The translations under genes and the position numbers were made by a program. A stretch of DNA of 64,000 bases. It comes from Maccoyibacter intestinihominis. Its GTDB lineage: Bacteria > Bacillota > Clostridia > Lachnospirales > Lachnospiraceae. Positions 7,922 to 16,700 of the stretch are shown piece after piece (the stretch's first letter is position 1; every line of letters starts with the position of its first letter). Where the stretch lies: positions 62,001-126,000 of the forward strand of contig NZ_JBBMEX010000008.1 of NCBI RefSeq assembly GCF_040096355.1, read 5' to 3'. The notes beneath the pieces were generated by a model. It saw only the letters and a program-made list of their open reading frames with translations, was not told the DNA's origin and did no database searches.

Positions 7922-7985
7922 GTTTCGTTATTTGGAAACATATATATTGATTCTAATGAGTTAAAATTTTATAATGTTTCGTAAT
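7922..7985. promoter_or_regulatory. Divergent control region with promoter and candidate operator repeats
   Basis: For the plus strand, TTGATT (7947-7952), a 17-bp spacer and TATAAT (7970-7975) form a good sigma-A promoter. GTTTCGTTAT (7922-7931) and GTTTCGTAAT (7976-7985) flank it as near-identical direct repeats, and GGAAAC at 7934-7939 is the inverted half-site of the first. These are likely binding sites of the adjacent XRE regulator. Confidence 0.5.
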
Positions 7986-8015
7986 AAAGAATTATTTTCT
8001 GAAAGGGGACAATCT

Positions 8016-8411
8016 ATGAGAGAAAGTGAGAAAGAAAAAAAGATTTTCTTGAGTTACTGTGGCAGCAGGGATCAGGAATTATTGACGGGCAGAAAAAGGA
8101 TGACATTGGGGGATATGGAGAGGTTTTCATTTCTAACAGAATTCTTTGGCTTGGAAAGTTATGGATTAAATTTATGGAAAGAGTTTGGCGATGATGTGGA
8201 AGAACCATTGGATGCACTGATCAAGTTATTAGATGAATGGGAACACGAAAACGATACGTGGATCGATGATGATGGAAGATTAGAAAGATGGCTGGTTGAA
8301 TTTCAAAAGCATGCGCCAACGAAAGAGAAAAGAGAGAAGCTCCGAAAAATGATTGATTTAAAATATAAGAAGAGAGGATTACCATATCCAACAGAGGCAG
8401 ACTTCGATTAA
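8016..8411 (+). CDS. Unknown ICE protein, 131 residues
   Basis: The start chosen is the ATG at 8016 behind GAAAGGGGAC; a longer reading from 7974 begins within the promoter and is unlikely. The protein is charged, cytoplasmic and mostly helical, with a central acidic stretch (EEPLDALIKLLDEWEHENDTWIDDDGRLERWL) and a basic C-terminal helix (KEKREKLRKMIDLKYKKRG). I recognise no family. It is the first gene of the rightward operon from the XRE control region and may be an early regulatory or maintenance function. Confidence 0.7.
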   Translation: MRESEKEKKIFLSYCGSRDQELLTGRKRMTLGDMERFSFLTEFFGLESYGLNLWKEFGDDVEEPLDALIKLLDEWEHENDTWIDDDGRLERWLVEFQKHAPTKEKREKLRKMIDLKYKKRGLPYPTEADFD

Positions 8412-8454
8412 GGGGTCTGCTTTTCTTTCGCTATTTTTGAAGGAGGTGATGCAG

Positions 8455-8787
8455 GTGGAGGTAAGTATCCATGAACTTTTAGCGGCAGCAAGGGAGGCGG
8501 TGAAATCAGATTATATCAAAGGCGAAAGCATTTTATGTGAAACCAGATATCATCCGGATACCCATTACATGGTAGAAATAGAGATGTTAAAAACAGATAA
8601 CACGCTGGGGAAAAAAGGAGCATATATCCGGAAATTTTTGACGGAAGATGAGTATTCCTCCATGCTACAAAAGCAGGAAGAACATCTCATAAAAATAAAA
8701 AGACAGGCCATTGTTCAAAAAGGAACATTGCGATATATCCCTCTCCCGGACAGGCTGGACAGCCGCCGGAAGAGGGATATTTTTTAA
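8455..8787 (+). CDS. Unknown small ICE protein preceding the partition genes
   Basis: The GTG at 8455 sits 8 nt after AAGGAGG; the ATG at 8449 is too close to that site. The product is about 110 residues: MEVSIHELLAAAREAV, a central beta-rich part (CETRYHPDTHYMVEIEMLKTD) and a basic tail (DRLDSRRKRDIF). It has no membrane segment. Proteins of this shape occur just before ParM-like genes in related elements, but I cannot name a family. Confidence 0.65.
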   Translation: MEVSIHELLAAAREAVKSDYIKGESILCETRYHPDTHYMVEIEMLKTDNTLGKKGAYIRKFLTEDEYSSMLQKQEEHLIKIKRQAIVQKGTLRYIPLPDRLDSRRKRDIF

Positions 8788-8900
8788 CCGGCTGGGAAAG
8801 AACAGGGAGTGTTCCTCAAGCAGCAGCGGTATGAGAACTCCAGAGTTTCCGCAGGTTTTGGGGTGTGGAAACTTAGAAAAGTGTTCAAAACAGGCACTTT

Positions 8901-8917
8901 TGCAACGATCCGTTGCA
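8901..8917. repeat. Short perfect hairpin upstream of the ParM-like gene
   Basis: TGCAACG (8901-8907), ATC, CGTTGCA (8911-8917). It lies in the 190-bp non-coding gap before the actin-like gene, the usual place of a parC centromere. No iterated repeats that would define a centromere were evident. Confidence 0.3.
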
Positions 8918-8977
8918 GCAGAAAAAGGGTTCTTGGCTTTATGCCAGACGAAAAAATGAAAGAAGGATGTGATTGTG

Positions 8978-9886
8978 ATGATAGTAGGAATTGATCATGG
9001 GTATTATGCGATCAAGACAAAACATGTGTCTTTTCCCAGTGGCATTATCAAGTATGATTATGAGCCGTATACGATGCAGAATGTTCTGCAGTATCGGGGA
9101 AAGTATTATGTCTGCGGTACAGGGAGACAGACGCTGGTAAAAAATAAAACGTCCAATGATAATTATTATCTGCTGACGTTGGCTGCAATTGCGGAAGAAA
9201 TCAAGCACCGGAAAGCGGAACGAAAGACGGAAGTCATTCTGGCTGTTGGACTGCCTTTGTCCAGCTTTGGAAGGGAGAAACAGGGATTTCGGGAGTATCT
9301 GTTGCGGAAAGAACAGCCAGTGCGCTTTTTATATGAAAGTGAATGGTATGAGATACAGATTAAAGATGTGAAACTGTTCCCACAGGGGTACTCTGCCCTG
9401 GCTCTGCACCCAGAGTACCTGAAGAATGAACCATCTGTTCTTCTGGTGGATGTTGGTGGCTGGACGGTTGATCTGATGAGACTGGATAATGGTGTTCCGA
9501 ATGCGGCAACCTGCAGGAGTCTGGAACTGGGTGTGATCCGGTGTATTGATGAGACGGCAGAACAGGTGAGGAGAAATACCGGACTGTCTGTAACGGAAAC
9601 ACAGATCGAACGTGTACTTCGTGGGGAAACCTGCAGCATGGCAGAAGATGCAAGAGTTGTCATACAGGAAAACGGACGGAAATACATCGAGAGAATCTTG
9701 TCTGCGGTAACGGAATCCGGGTTTGATCTCAGGGCGGTGCCGAGCGTATTTATGGGTGGAGGTTCTGCGATTTTAAAACGCCACGTGACCGCACAGGACG
9801 CGATTTGCCGCCCTGTTTTTATCGAGGACGTCCATGCGAACGCTGCCGGGTATGAACGGATTGTAGAGCAGATGTGGGCAAAATGA
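8978..9886 (+). CDS. parM: ParM/StbA-like actin-type segregation protein
   Basis: 302 residues from the ATG at 8978; in-frame GTGs at 8969 and 8975 are alternatives. The actin-fold nucleotide motifs are visible: VGIDHGYYAIK (phosphate 1), VLLVDVGGWTVDLMRLDNG (phosphate 2), and FMGGGSAILKR (adenosine). Such proteins polymerise with ATP and push DNA copies apart, stabilising plasmids and, in some ICEs, the excised circle. The next gene overlaps its stop by ATGA and would encode the DNA-binding adaptor. Confidence 0.88.
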   Translation: MIVGIDHGYYAIKTKHVSFPSGIIKYDYEPYTMQNVLQYRGKYYVCGTGRQTLVKNKTSNDNYYLLTLAAIAEEIKHRKAERKTEVILAVGLPLSSFGREKQGFREYLLRKEQPVRFLYESEWYEIQIKDVKLFPQGYSALALHPEYLKNEPSVLLVDVGGWTVDLMRLDNGVPNAATCRSLELGVIRCIDETAEQVRRNTGLSVTETQIERVLRGETCSMAEDARVVIQENGRKYIERILSAVTESGFDLRAVPSVFMGGGSAILKRHVTAQDAICRPVFIEDVHANAAGYERIVEQMWAK

Positions 9887-10173
9887 CACGTCCGGTATAT
9901 TCGTTCCGTCCAAACCTGAAAAATCCGGAACACCAGAAAGCATGGAAGAAATTCCAGAGTGTTCCGGAAGGACAGAAAAACCAGTATCTTGTTCAGGCGA
10001 TTCTGGAAAAAGAGGACCGAAAGTGGATGGAAGAAATCATCCAAAAGACGATCAAAGAAAGTGTTCGGGAATTAAACATTTGTGGCGGTGCGGAACAAAG
10101 TGGAACAAATCCACCGGCTGAGGATATCCCGGATCAGATGATGGATTTCCTATCTCAGATGGAAAATATGTAA
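9883..10173 (+). CDS. ParM partner protein, possible ParR-like adaptor
   Basis: About 96 residues starting at the ATG that overlaps the parM stop (ATGA); a GTG at 9874 is the alternative. It opens MTRPVYSFRPNLKNPEHQKAW and continues with helices (NQYLVQAILEKEDRKWMEEIIQKTIKE) and a polar tail. The position, size and basic N-terminus fit a ribbon-helix-helix adaptor that links the filament to a centromere. Sequence similarity to ParR itself is not obvious, so the role is inferred from linkage. Confidence 0.65.
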   Translation: MTRPVYSFRPNLKNPEHQKAWKKFQSVPEGQKNQYLVQAILEKEDRKWMEEIIQKTIKESVRELNICGGAEQSGTNPPAEDIPDQMMDFLSQMENM

Positions 10174-10187
10174 AGGGGGTGAGGCCT

Positions 10188-10223
10188 ATGATTGTGCGAT
10201 ACATACATTGTTGGATCTGCTAG
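10188..10223 (+). CDS. Possible 11-residue peptide
   Basis: MIVRYIHCWIC, directly after a strong AAAGGGGGTGAGG ribosome site. No larger ORF uses that site. It may be a leader peptide, or a decayed gene start of which only the translation signal survives. Confidence 0.2.
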   Translation: MIVRYIHCWIC

Positions 10224-10327
10224 GGGCAGGAGCAAAACAGCATCGATATCTTTGGTAGGTATTGTGAATAGCTTTCCATGCATCTTTGGAGTATGTTGTG
10301 TGTAGCGAAACGGAAAGGAGAAACGCT

Positions 10328-10846
10328 ATGACAGAGATGAAGAACATATGCGGAAAGATCCCGAAGGACTTACACGAAAAAGTAAGAGAAGAGATTGAAC
10401 TGACAGAAAGCAGCACACAGAAATTTATACAGCAGGTCATCGAAGAACATTTTGAAAGACTTGCAGGAAAAGGAGAAATGAGCATGGGAACAGCAAGAAC
10501 AATCGCAGTACAGGTATCAGAGGAATTATTCCAGAGATTAAAAACAGTCATCGCAAAAAAAGGCATGAAACAGAAAGACTTCTTAATTCAGATCATCGAA
10601 GAGGCACTGGAAAAGGCAGAGGGCGAATGGCAGAACAAAGACAGCATGGAAGAAGCTGAACCTGCAACCGGAGAATCTGGAACAGAAGAGACTCAACCGG
10701 ACGAGGAAACCGAACCGGAAGGAGAAAACGAACCAAGCGAGGAAAGCGAACCGGACGAGAAAACCGAACTGAAAGAAGAAAGCGAACTGGACGAGGAAAT
10801 TCAACCGGAAGAAGAAACCCAAGCAGAAGAACCAACAGAATGGTAA
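10328..10846 (+). CDS. Tandem ribbon-helix-helix-like protein with acidic repeat tail
   Basis: 172 residues from the ATG at 10328 (AAAGGAG 8 nt upstream). Two related N-terminal segments are seen: CGKIPKDLHEKVREEIELTE-SSTQKFIQQVIEEHFERL and TIAVQVSEELFQRLKTVIAKKGMKQKDFLIQIIEEALEKA. Both look like a short strand plus two helices of a ribbon-helix-helix or CopG-type DNA-binding fold, here fused so that one chain could supply both halves of a dimer. The last 60 residues are Glu/Pro/Thr-rich and built of short EEETEPE/ESEPDE-like units, a disordered acidic tail. A role in gene control or partition is plausible from its position behind the ParM pair. Confidence 0.7.
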   Translation: MTEMKNICGKIPKDLHEKVREEIELTESSTQKFIQQVIEEHFERLAGKGEMSMGTARTIAVQVSEELFQRLKTVIAKKGMKQKDFLIQIIEEALEKAEGEWQNKDSMEEAEPATGESGTEETQPDEETEPEGENEPSEESEPDEKTELKEESELDEEIQPEEETQAEEPTEW

Positions 10847-10915
10847 TAAACAGATACAGAGAAATGCAAGGCGGTATGAGAAAATCATGCCGCCTGTTTT
10901 TATCAGCAAAGGAGG

Positions 10916-12205
10916 TTGATAACCGCAACCATTCAATTTTTTGATCTCTTTAGCGGAATCGGCGGATTCCGAGAAGGCTTAAGACGTGCAGGGGGATTTA
11001 CCTGTGTCGGACACTGCGAGGTGGATACTTATGCGGATAAGAACTACCGATTGCTGTTTGACACAGAAGGGGAGTGGTATTGTAGTGATGCACGAACAAT
11101 TGAACCAGAACGAATGCCGGATTTTGATCTGCTCTGTGCAGGATTTCCTTGCCAGGCATTCTCTATCGCCGGAAAGCGAGAAGGATTTGCAGATGCAAGA
11201 GGAACCCTCTTTTTCGAGATTGCCCGGCTTCTTAAAGCTAAAAGACCCCAGTATTTTATCCTTGAAAATGTTCCCGGTCTGCTTTCGCATGACAAGGGGC
11301 GGACATTTTGCACCATCCTCAGTACGCTTTCGCAACTGGGGTACCATGTCGAATGGAAAGTGCTTAACAGCAAGGATTTCGGAGTCCCCCAAGCAAGGAA
11401 ACGGGTGTATATTGTCGGATATCTTGATTTCCGATGTGCCGGAAAAATATTACCTGAACCAGAAACAAATGGAGCAGCTCTTATTCAAATCCGGGCAGGA
11501 AGTCAGGGGAAAAGAGTCTACAGTCCCAAAGGACTAAGCTGTACCCTGACATCACAGGCAGGTGGAATGGGCGGCAAGACAGGATTATATGATGTAGGTG
11601 TTCCAATCAAAGAGAATACAAAGCTCGGCTACAAACTTGCAAGAGAAGGGGACAGCATCGATCTGGGCTATGCGAATCTCAACAGCAGGAGAGGAAGAGT
11701 CGGACATCAGATCGCACATACCCTGACAACAGGTGTTCAACAGGGAACGCTGCACTTTGTCGATCTTTCACCTCCGCCGGTGGTAACGGAAGAATGCAGA
11801 AGCCTGAATACCAGACAATGCGGTGTCCACAAATATAAAGGAGAATGTTCTGGTGTATTAGCAGAGGATGGAGCAAGAGCAGTCTTAACACCAGCAAAAG
11901 AGAATGTCCGGCAGAACGGCAGACGCATGAAGGAACCGGAAGAACCAATGTTCACAATTACTGCAACAGATCGTCATGGCATCTTGTATCACGGAAGAAT
12001 ACGCAGGCTGGTTCCAAGAGAGTGTCTGCGTCTGCAGGGATATTATGACTGGCAGATTGATAAGATCATAGACTGCACATCGGATGCACAGCTATATAAA
12101 CAGGCTGGGAACGGGGTAACTGTTACGGTGATCGAAGCAATCGGAGCATTACTGCGAAAAGCAGATGCGGAGCGAAAAGAACTGGAACTGTCTGAGGAAG
12201 GATAG
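10916..12205 (+). CDS. DNA (cytosine-5-)-methyltransferase
   Basis: 429 residues. C5-MTase motifs in order: FFDLFSGIGGFREGL (I, SAM binding), GFPCQAFSIAG (IV, catalytic Cys), ENVPGLL (VI), QARKRVYIVGY (VIII) and QAGNGVTVTVIEAIG (X). The target-recognition part between VIII and X contains three similar strand motifs (GLSCTLTSQAGG, AHTLTTGVQQG, MFTITATDRHG). No restriction endonuclease neighbours it, so it is a solitary methylase, likely protecting the element from host restriction. The only usual start codon is a TTG touching the GGAGG site; an ATA at 10919 is spaced slightly better. Confidence 0.9.
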   Translation: MITATIQFFDLFSGIGGFREGLRRAGGFTCVGHCEVDTYADKNYRLLFDTEGEWYCSDARTIEPERMPDFDLLCAGFPCQAFSIAGKREGFADARGTLFFEIARLLKAKRPQYFILENVPGLLSHDKGRTFCTILSTLSQLGYHVEWKVLNSKDFGVPQARKRVYIVGYLDFRCAGKILPEPETNGAALIQIRAGSQGKRVYSPKGLSCTLTSQAGGMGGKTGLYDVGVPIKENTKLGYKLAREGDSIDLGYANLNSRRGRVGHQIAHTLTTGVQQGTLHFVDLSPPPVVTEECRSLNTRQCGVHKYKGECSGVLAEDGARAVLTPAKENVRQNGRRMKEPEEPMFTITATDRHGILYHGRIRRLVPRECLRLQGYYDWQIDKIIDCTSDAQLYKQAGNGVTVTVIEAIGALLRKADAERKELELSEEG

Positions 12206-12213
12206 TGTCGGTG

Positions 12214-13176
12214 ATGATTGGAATTCAGGATCAGTACTTTGGTACGGAAATCGAGATGACTGGGATCACCAGACAACGGGCTGCAGAAGTTGTAGCAGAA
12301 CTGTTCGGGACAGAAGCCGTTTATGAAGGTGCGTATTACGGAATATGGTCAGCGAGAGATCGGGAAGGAAAAAAGTGGAAGTTCATGTCTGACGGAAGCA
12401 TTGATACACAAAGAAAATCAGGTGGTCAAATCGTATCAGCAGATAGAGAATATTCAACAGAGATGGTATCACCGAAATTATCCTATGATGAAATGGGAAA
12501 GTTACAGGAAGTTGTACGCTGTCTGCGGAGGCATGGAGGTTTTGTCAATGAGTCCTGTGGTCAGCATGTTCATGTAGATGCGGCGAACCATACACCGCAG
12601 AGTCTGAAAAATGCGCTGACTATTATGTACGCAAAGGAAGATATCCTGTTCAAAGCACTGAAAGTGCAGGAAAGAAGAGAGTACAGCTATTGTCAGAAGG
12701 TGCGTCCGGAGGTATTGGAAAAAATCCGAAAAATGCCAAACAAATCCATTACGATGGACCGGGTAAGAAATGTCTGGTATGGAGGCCGAGATGGAAGTCA
12801 TAATCATTATGACAGTACCCGGTATTATGCTCTAAATCTTCATGCTGTGTTTTCCAAGGGAACTTTGGAATGGCGCTGTTTTGAAAGCACACTACATGCT
12901 GGAAAGGTAAGAGCAAACATTACACTGGCATTAGCCATTTCCGCACAGGCGATCAATCAGAGATCCACCCAGATGAAAAAGACACCGATCTCAGAAAACC
13001 CGGCGTTTACATTCCGAACGTTTTTGTTGCGGCTCGGATTAATCGGAGAAGAATATAAAAATGTGCGGAAACATCTGCTGGCAAATCTGGAAGGTGATCT
13101 GGCATGGAGATATGACAAAAGCACGTATGAGTGTCTGAAGAAAAAGCAAAGGACGGATGACGTCAGATCGAGGTGA
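12214..13176 (+). CDS. Amidoligase family enzyme (glutamine-synthetase/GCS-like fold)
   Basis: 320 residues from the ATG at 12214; a GTG at 12205 overlaps the methylase stop and is an alternative. Amidoligase_2 hallmarks: FGTEIEMTG near the N-terminus (metal-binding Glu), SCGQHVHVDA (conserved His pair) and GTLEWRCFEST (Glu-Arg). The family ligates an amino group to a carboxylate using ATP, as gamma-glutamylcysteine synthetase does. A gamma-glutamylcyclotransferase gene overlaps its end. Comparative work on amidoligases (Iyer and colleagues) describes this pairing and proposes peptide or small-molecule tagging. The substrate is unknown; acidic tails or surface proteins of the element are possible targets. 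Confidence 0.85.
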   Translation: MIGIQDQYFGTEIEMTGITRQRAAEVVAELFGTEAVYEGAYYGIWSARDREGKKWKFMSDGSIDTQRKSGGQIVSADREYSTEMVSPKLSYDEMGKLQEVVRCLRRHGGFVNESCGQHVHVDAANHTPQSLKNALTIMYAKEDILFKALKVQERREYSYCQKVRPEVLEKIRKMPNKSITMDRVRNVWYGGRDGSHNHYDSTRYYALNLHAVFSKGTLEWRCFESTLHAGKVRANITLALAISAQAINQRSTQMKKTPISENPAFTFRTFLLRLGLIGEEYKNVRKHLLANLEGDLAWRYDKSTYECLKKKQRTDDVRSR

Positions 13177-13664
13177 GAAAAATAGAAGAGAGATATTATT
13201 TTGCATATGGCAGTAACATGAACCTGGGGCAGATGAGATTCCGCTGTCCGGATGCGGAAGTGGTTGGAAATGTCCGGCTGGAAGATTACCGGCTGGCATT
13301 TCGTGGCAGAGCTCCGGGAAATGGCGTTGCAACTGTGCTTCCGGAAAAAGGAAGCTGTGTGGATGGAGTTTTATGGAGGATCACAGAAGCTTGTGAAAAG
13401 AATCTGGATTTTTATGAAGGATTTCCAAATTTTTATGGGAAAGAAACCATTCAGGTAAAGGATCAGGCTGGAGCTTTAAGGGAAGTATTCGTATACACGA
13501 TGAACTCCCCTCATAAGGATGTTCCGGCAAGACCATCGAAATTTTATCTGGATGGAATTCTGGAAGGATGTCTGGAAAATGATTTGCCGACAAAGGCAGT
13601 GATGGATGCAGTAAAACGCACCAGACAGGAAATGAAAAAAGCAGAAAAGCAATATACAAGATAA
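13173..13664 (+). CDS. Gamma-glutamylcyclotransferase-like (AIG2/GGCT) protein
   Basis: 163 residues, overlapping the amidoligase stop by four bases. The N-terminus has the GGCT substrate loop YFAYGSNMNLGQM, followed by RCPDAEVVGNVRLEDYRLAF, and the catalytic glutamate region DFYEGFPNFYGKE. GGCT enzymes release 5-oxoproline from gamma-glutamyl amines. Paired with an amidoligase it could edit or remove what the ligase attaches. The start at 13173 rests on overlap and coupling, since no strong ribosome site is visible. A terminator follows at once, so these two genes end the unit that begins upstream. Confidence 0.85.
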   Translation: MRKIEERYYFAYGSNMNLGQMRFRCPDAEVVGNVRLEDYRLAFRGRAPGNGVATVLPEKGSCVDGVLWRITEACEKNLDFYEGFPNFYGKETIQVKDQAGALREVFVYTMNSPHKDVPARPSKFYLDGILEGCLENDLPTKAVMDAVKRTRQEMKKAEKQYTR

Positions 13665-13668
13665 ATGT

Positions 13669-13700
13669 TACCGCAGAGGGAGAACCTTCTGCGGTATTTT
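13669..13700 (+). terminator. Terminator after the GGCT gene
   Basis: TACCGCAGA (13669-13677) pairs with TCTGCGGTA (13688-13696), followed by TTTT. It separates the methylase/amidoligase unit from the adhesin gene. Confidence 0.7.
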
Positions 13701-13737
13701 ACTGAACAATGTATTTATTATCAGAAAGGAAACACAC

Positions 13738-16700
13738 ATGAAGGTGAAGAATTTAAAAACCAGAATCGCAGCCTTTGGACTGGCTGTCCTGATGGGCGTC
13801 AGTACCTTAAGCAGTGCCAATGCGTTCGCTGCCGAGCAGACGGATGTGGGGCAGGAGGTACAGGCATCCGAACAGGCGGTTACGAGTCAGAAAGAACAGG
13901 CAGTTACGGCAGACGATATTACGAAAGAGATTTCGGATGAAACATTTGCAGTGGAAACCAGTATGGAAGGAATCCATTATGATGCAGAAAAAGAGGATGT
14001 TACGCTTGTAAGTATCAAAGATGAGAATGGTGGAGAGTATCATTCTGACAAATCAGGAACATATATTGCCACTTATATGGTCGTACCAAAGGATCAGAGT
14101 GACAGCTATACCATCACCCGGAAAGTGACTCTGACGGATACAGAAGGTCAGGCACATTCCGAAGAAAATGGTGGAGAGAAACAGAAGTCAGATACAGAAT
14201 CTGAAGATGATTCGGATTCGCCTGTGCAGAACTACACAGATGTAGAAATTGAAACATCTGAAGAAGAGGCATCTGCACAGGCAGTCAAAGAACTCAAAGA
14301 GGATATTGAAGAAGGAAATGTCATGGTACTGTCTGCGGCTGAAAGAGCCACAAGCAGCGGTTCAACAGTCACACTGACAAAAGGAAGAACGATCTATTAT
14401 CCAAGTTATCTTGGAAATTATCTTACGTGTCTGTTTACCGTAAACGGAAAGATCGCATACTGTCTCCAGTCCCAGAAAGCATCCCCACCGAGTGGAAGTT
14501 ATGTGGCACAGGTACTGGACAGCAATAAAAATTTGCAGAAAGTCCTTTACTATGGCTATGGCGGGGCAGGAGATCTGACAGGAAGTTATCTGTCCGGGAA
14601 ATCAGAGGATGAAAAGTATGTGTATACGCATATTGCAGCCAGCTACGCTTACGCAGGAGAAGCCGGATTTACCGGATGTAATTATAATGACCTTGTAAAT
14701 GCAGGGGTTATCGCATATATCAATTATCTGTTCGGACAGGAAGAACCGCCAAAAGGTGAACTGAGCTTTTCAAGCACAAAGCTGAATGCAGTACGGGATG
14801 GAAACATCCAGAAAACACCAAATATCACACTGTCTGGAGATCACAGAAACTATGTGACATTGAGTGTGCCGGAAAATGTGACTGCACATAATCTTTCTAA
14901 AGGAACAAGTGTTACAAATGGAAAAATCCAGATTTATGGTGGAGATACATTCTATCTGTCTGCGGATTTATTACTGACAGGCAGTTATGCTTCCGGCAGC
15001 TTATATGGTTCTGTCGGAAAGACATGGAGAACGCTGGTGCTGACAACCGGAGATTCCAAGCAGGATATCGGTGTATTTGAAAGCGAAACAGCAGCTCCGG
15101 TAAGTTTCAGTGTACAGTGGCTGAATATGACACGCATTGAGTTGATGAAGAAAGATATCAATACACAGAACCCACTATCTGGAGCAGTTTACGGTATTTA
15201 CACCGATAAGAAGTGCGAAAATCTGCTAATGACGATGACTGCAACCGGAACAGACGGAAAAGCAGTCAGCGATTATTTTGATGCCGCACTCAAAACTGTG
15301 TATGTAAAAGAAGTGACTGCACCGACCGGATATAAACGGAATCAGGAAGTCTATCAAGTGGATGTTGCAGCCGGTAAGACATTGACGGTAACAGCAACGG
15401 ATGAGAGGGTCACTGGAAAAGTAAAGATTGCAAAGATTGATAAGGAAACATTTGCATTCCAGCCACAGGGAGACGGCGCTCTTCGAGGTGCTGTGTATGG
15501 TCTGTATGCCAAAGAAGATATCGTGCATCCGGATGGAACAACAGGAGTTCTGTATAAACAGGACAGCCTGATCGCGCAGGGAGTCATCGGAGATGATGGA
15601 ACACTGGAGTTTTCAGAATTATACCTTGGAGAAATGTATGTAAAAGAAATCACTCCACCGGAAGGATATACACGGGATACTACAAAATATGAAGTATCCG
15701 TAACTTATGAAGGTCAGGACGTTGCAGAAGTGACAAGAGAGCTTACGGTAAAAGAGCAGGTAAAGAAACAGGCATTCCAGTTGATCAAAGTCAGTGAAGA
15801 TGGAGAGCAGACAGAAACAGACCTGGTTGCAGGAGCAGGATTTAAGGTATATCTGATCAGCGACCTGACACAGGTGAAAAATGGGAAACTGAAACCGTCC
15901 AATGGAGAAAGCTACACGGCAAGTGATTTCAAGAATTATGACTTCAGCAAAGAGCAGGTGGCAGTCACCTATGAGAATGGAACAGCTGTACCAGTGCCGG
16001 AACTGATCACGGATACAAAAGGATATGCAGTCAGCCCGGAACTGCCGTATGGAAGTTATGTTGTAGTGGAAAGCACTACCCCGGAGAATCTGAAAACCAT
16101 TGATCCATTTGTTGTAAATGTGGAAAATGACAGCAGAGAACCTATGCAGTGGAGAGTGTTTGATGACCGTCCGTTTGAGTTCCTGTTAAAAATCGTGAAG
16201 AAAGATGCACAGACTGGGAATACTGTTTTAAAGGCAGGGGCATCTTATAAGATTTACGATGTGACAAATAAGAAATACATTGAACAGGTCGTTCAGTATC
16301 CAAAAAAAGAAAAGATCAGCGTATTCCAGACCAATGAGGAAGGATATCTGATCACACCGCAGGAACTGAAGTGCTCTACCTACCGAATCGAAGAAGTGAA
16401 AGCACCGGAAGGATTTGTAAGACAGGGAAGCGAAGAGTCCCTGTATGATGGAACAACGATTATTTCACCATTAGAGCAGACTACAAAAGGAACATATAAA
16501 GAAAATCCACAGAGCGGTATTGTAATTACAGTATCCTCAAACACTGCACATCAGATTGATCCAGATACAGGAGCAGCGATTGTAGAGGTAGAACAGAAAA
16601 ACGATGAACAGGTAGGAAGCCTGCTCCTGACGAAAAAGGGAGAACAGCTTACCGAAGTAACAGGAGATTCTGTTCTGGCAAAAGTAAAAGCACTGGTCTC

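Noticed and set aside
8711..8994. Two short plus-strand readings between the gene at 8455 and parM
   Set aside because: They have no domain and poor start signals, and they overlap each other or genes with better support; the gap is more likely regulatory.
9166..10044. 292-residue minus-strand reading across parM and its partner
   Set aside because: It covers a gene with clear actin-fold motifs on the plus strand and has no recognisable domain of its own.
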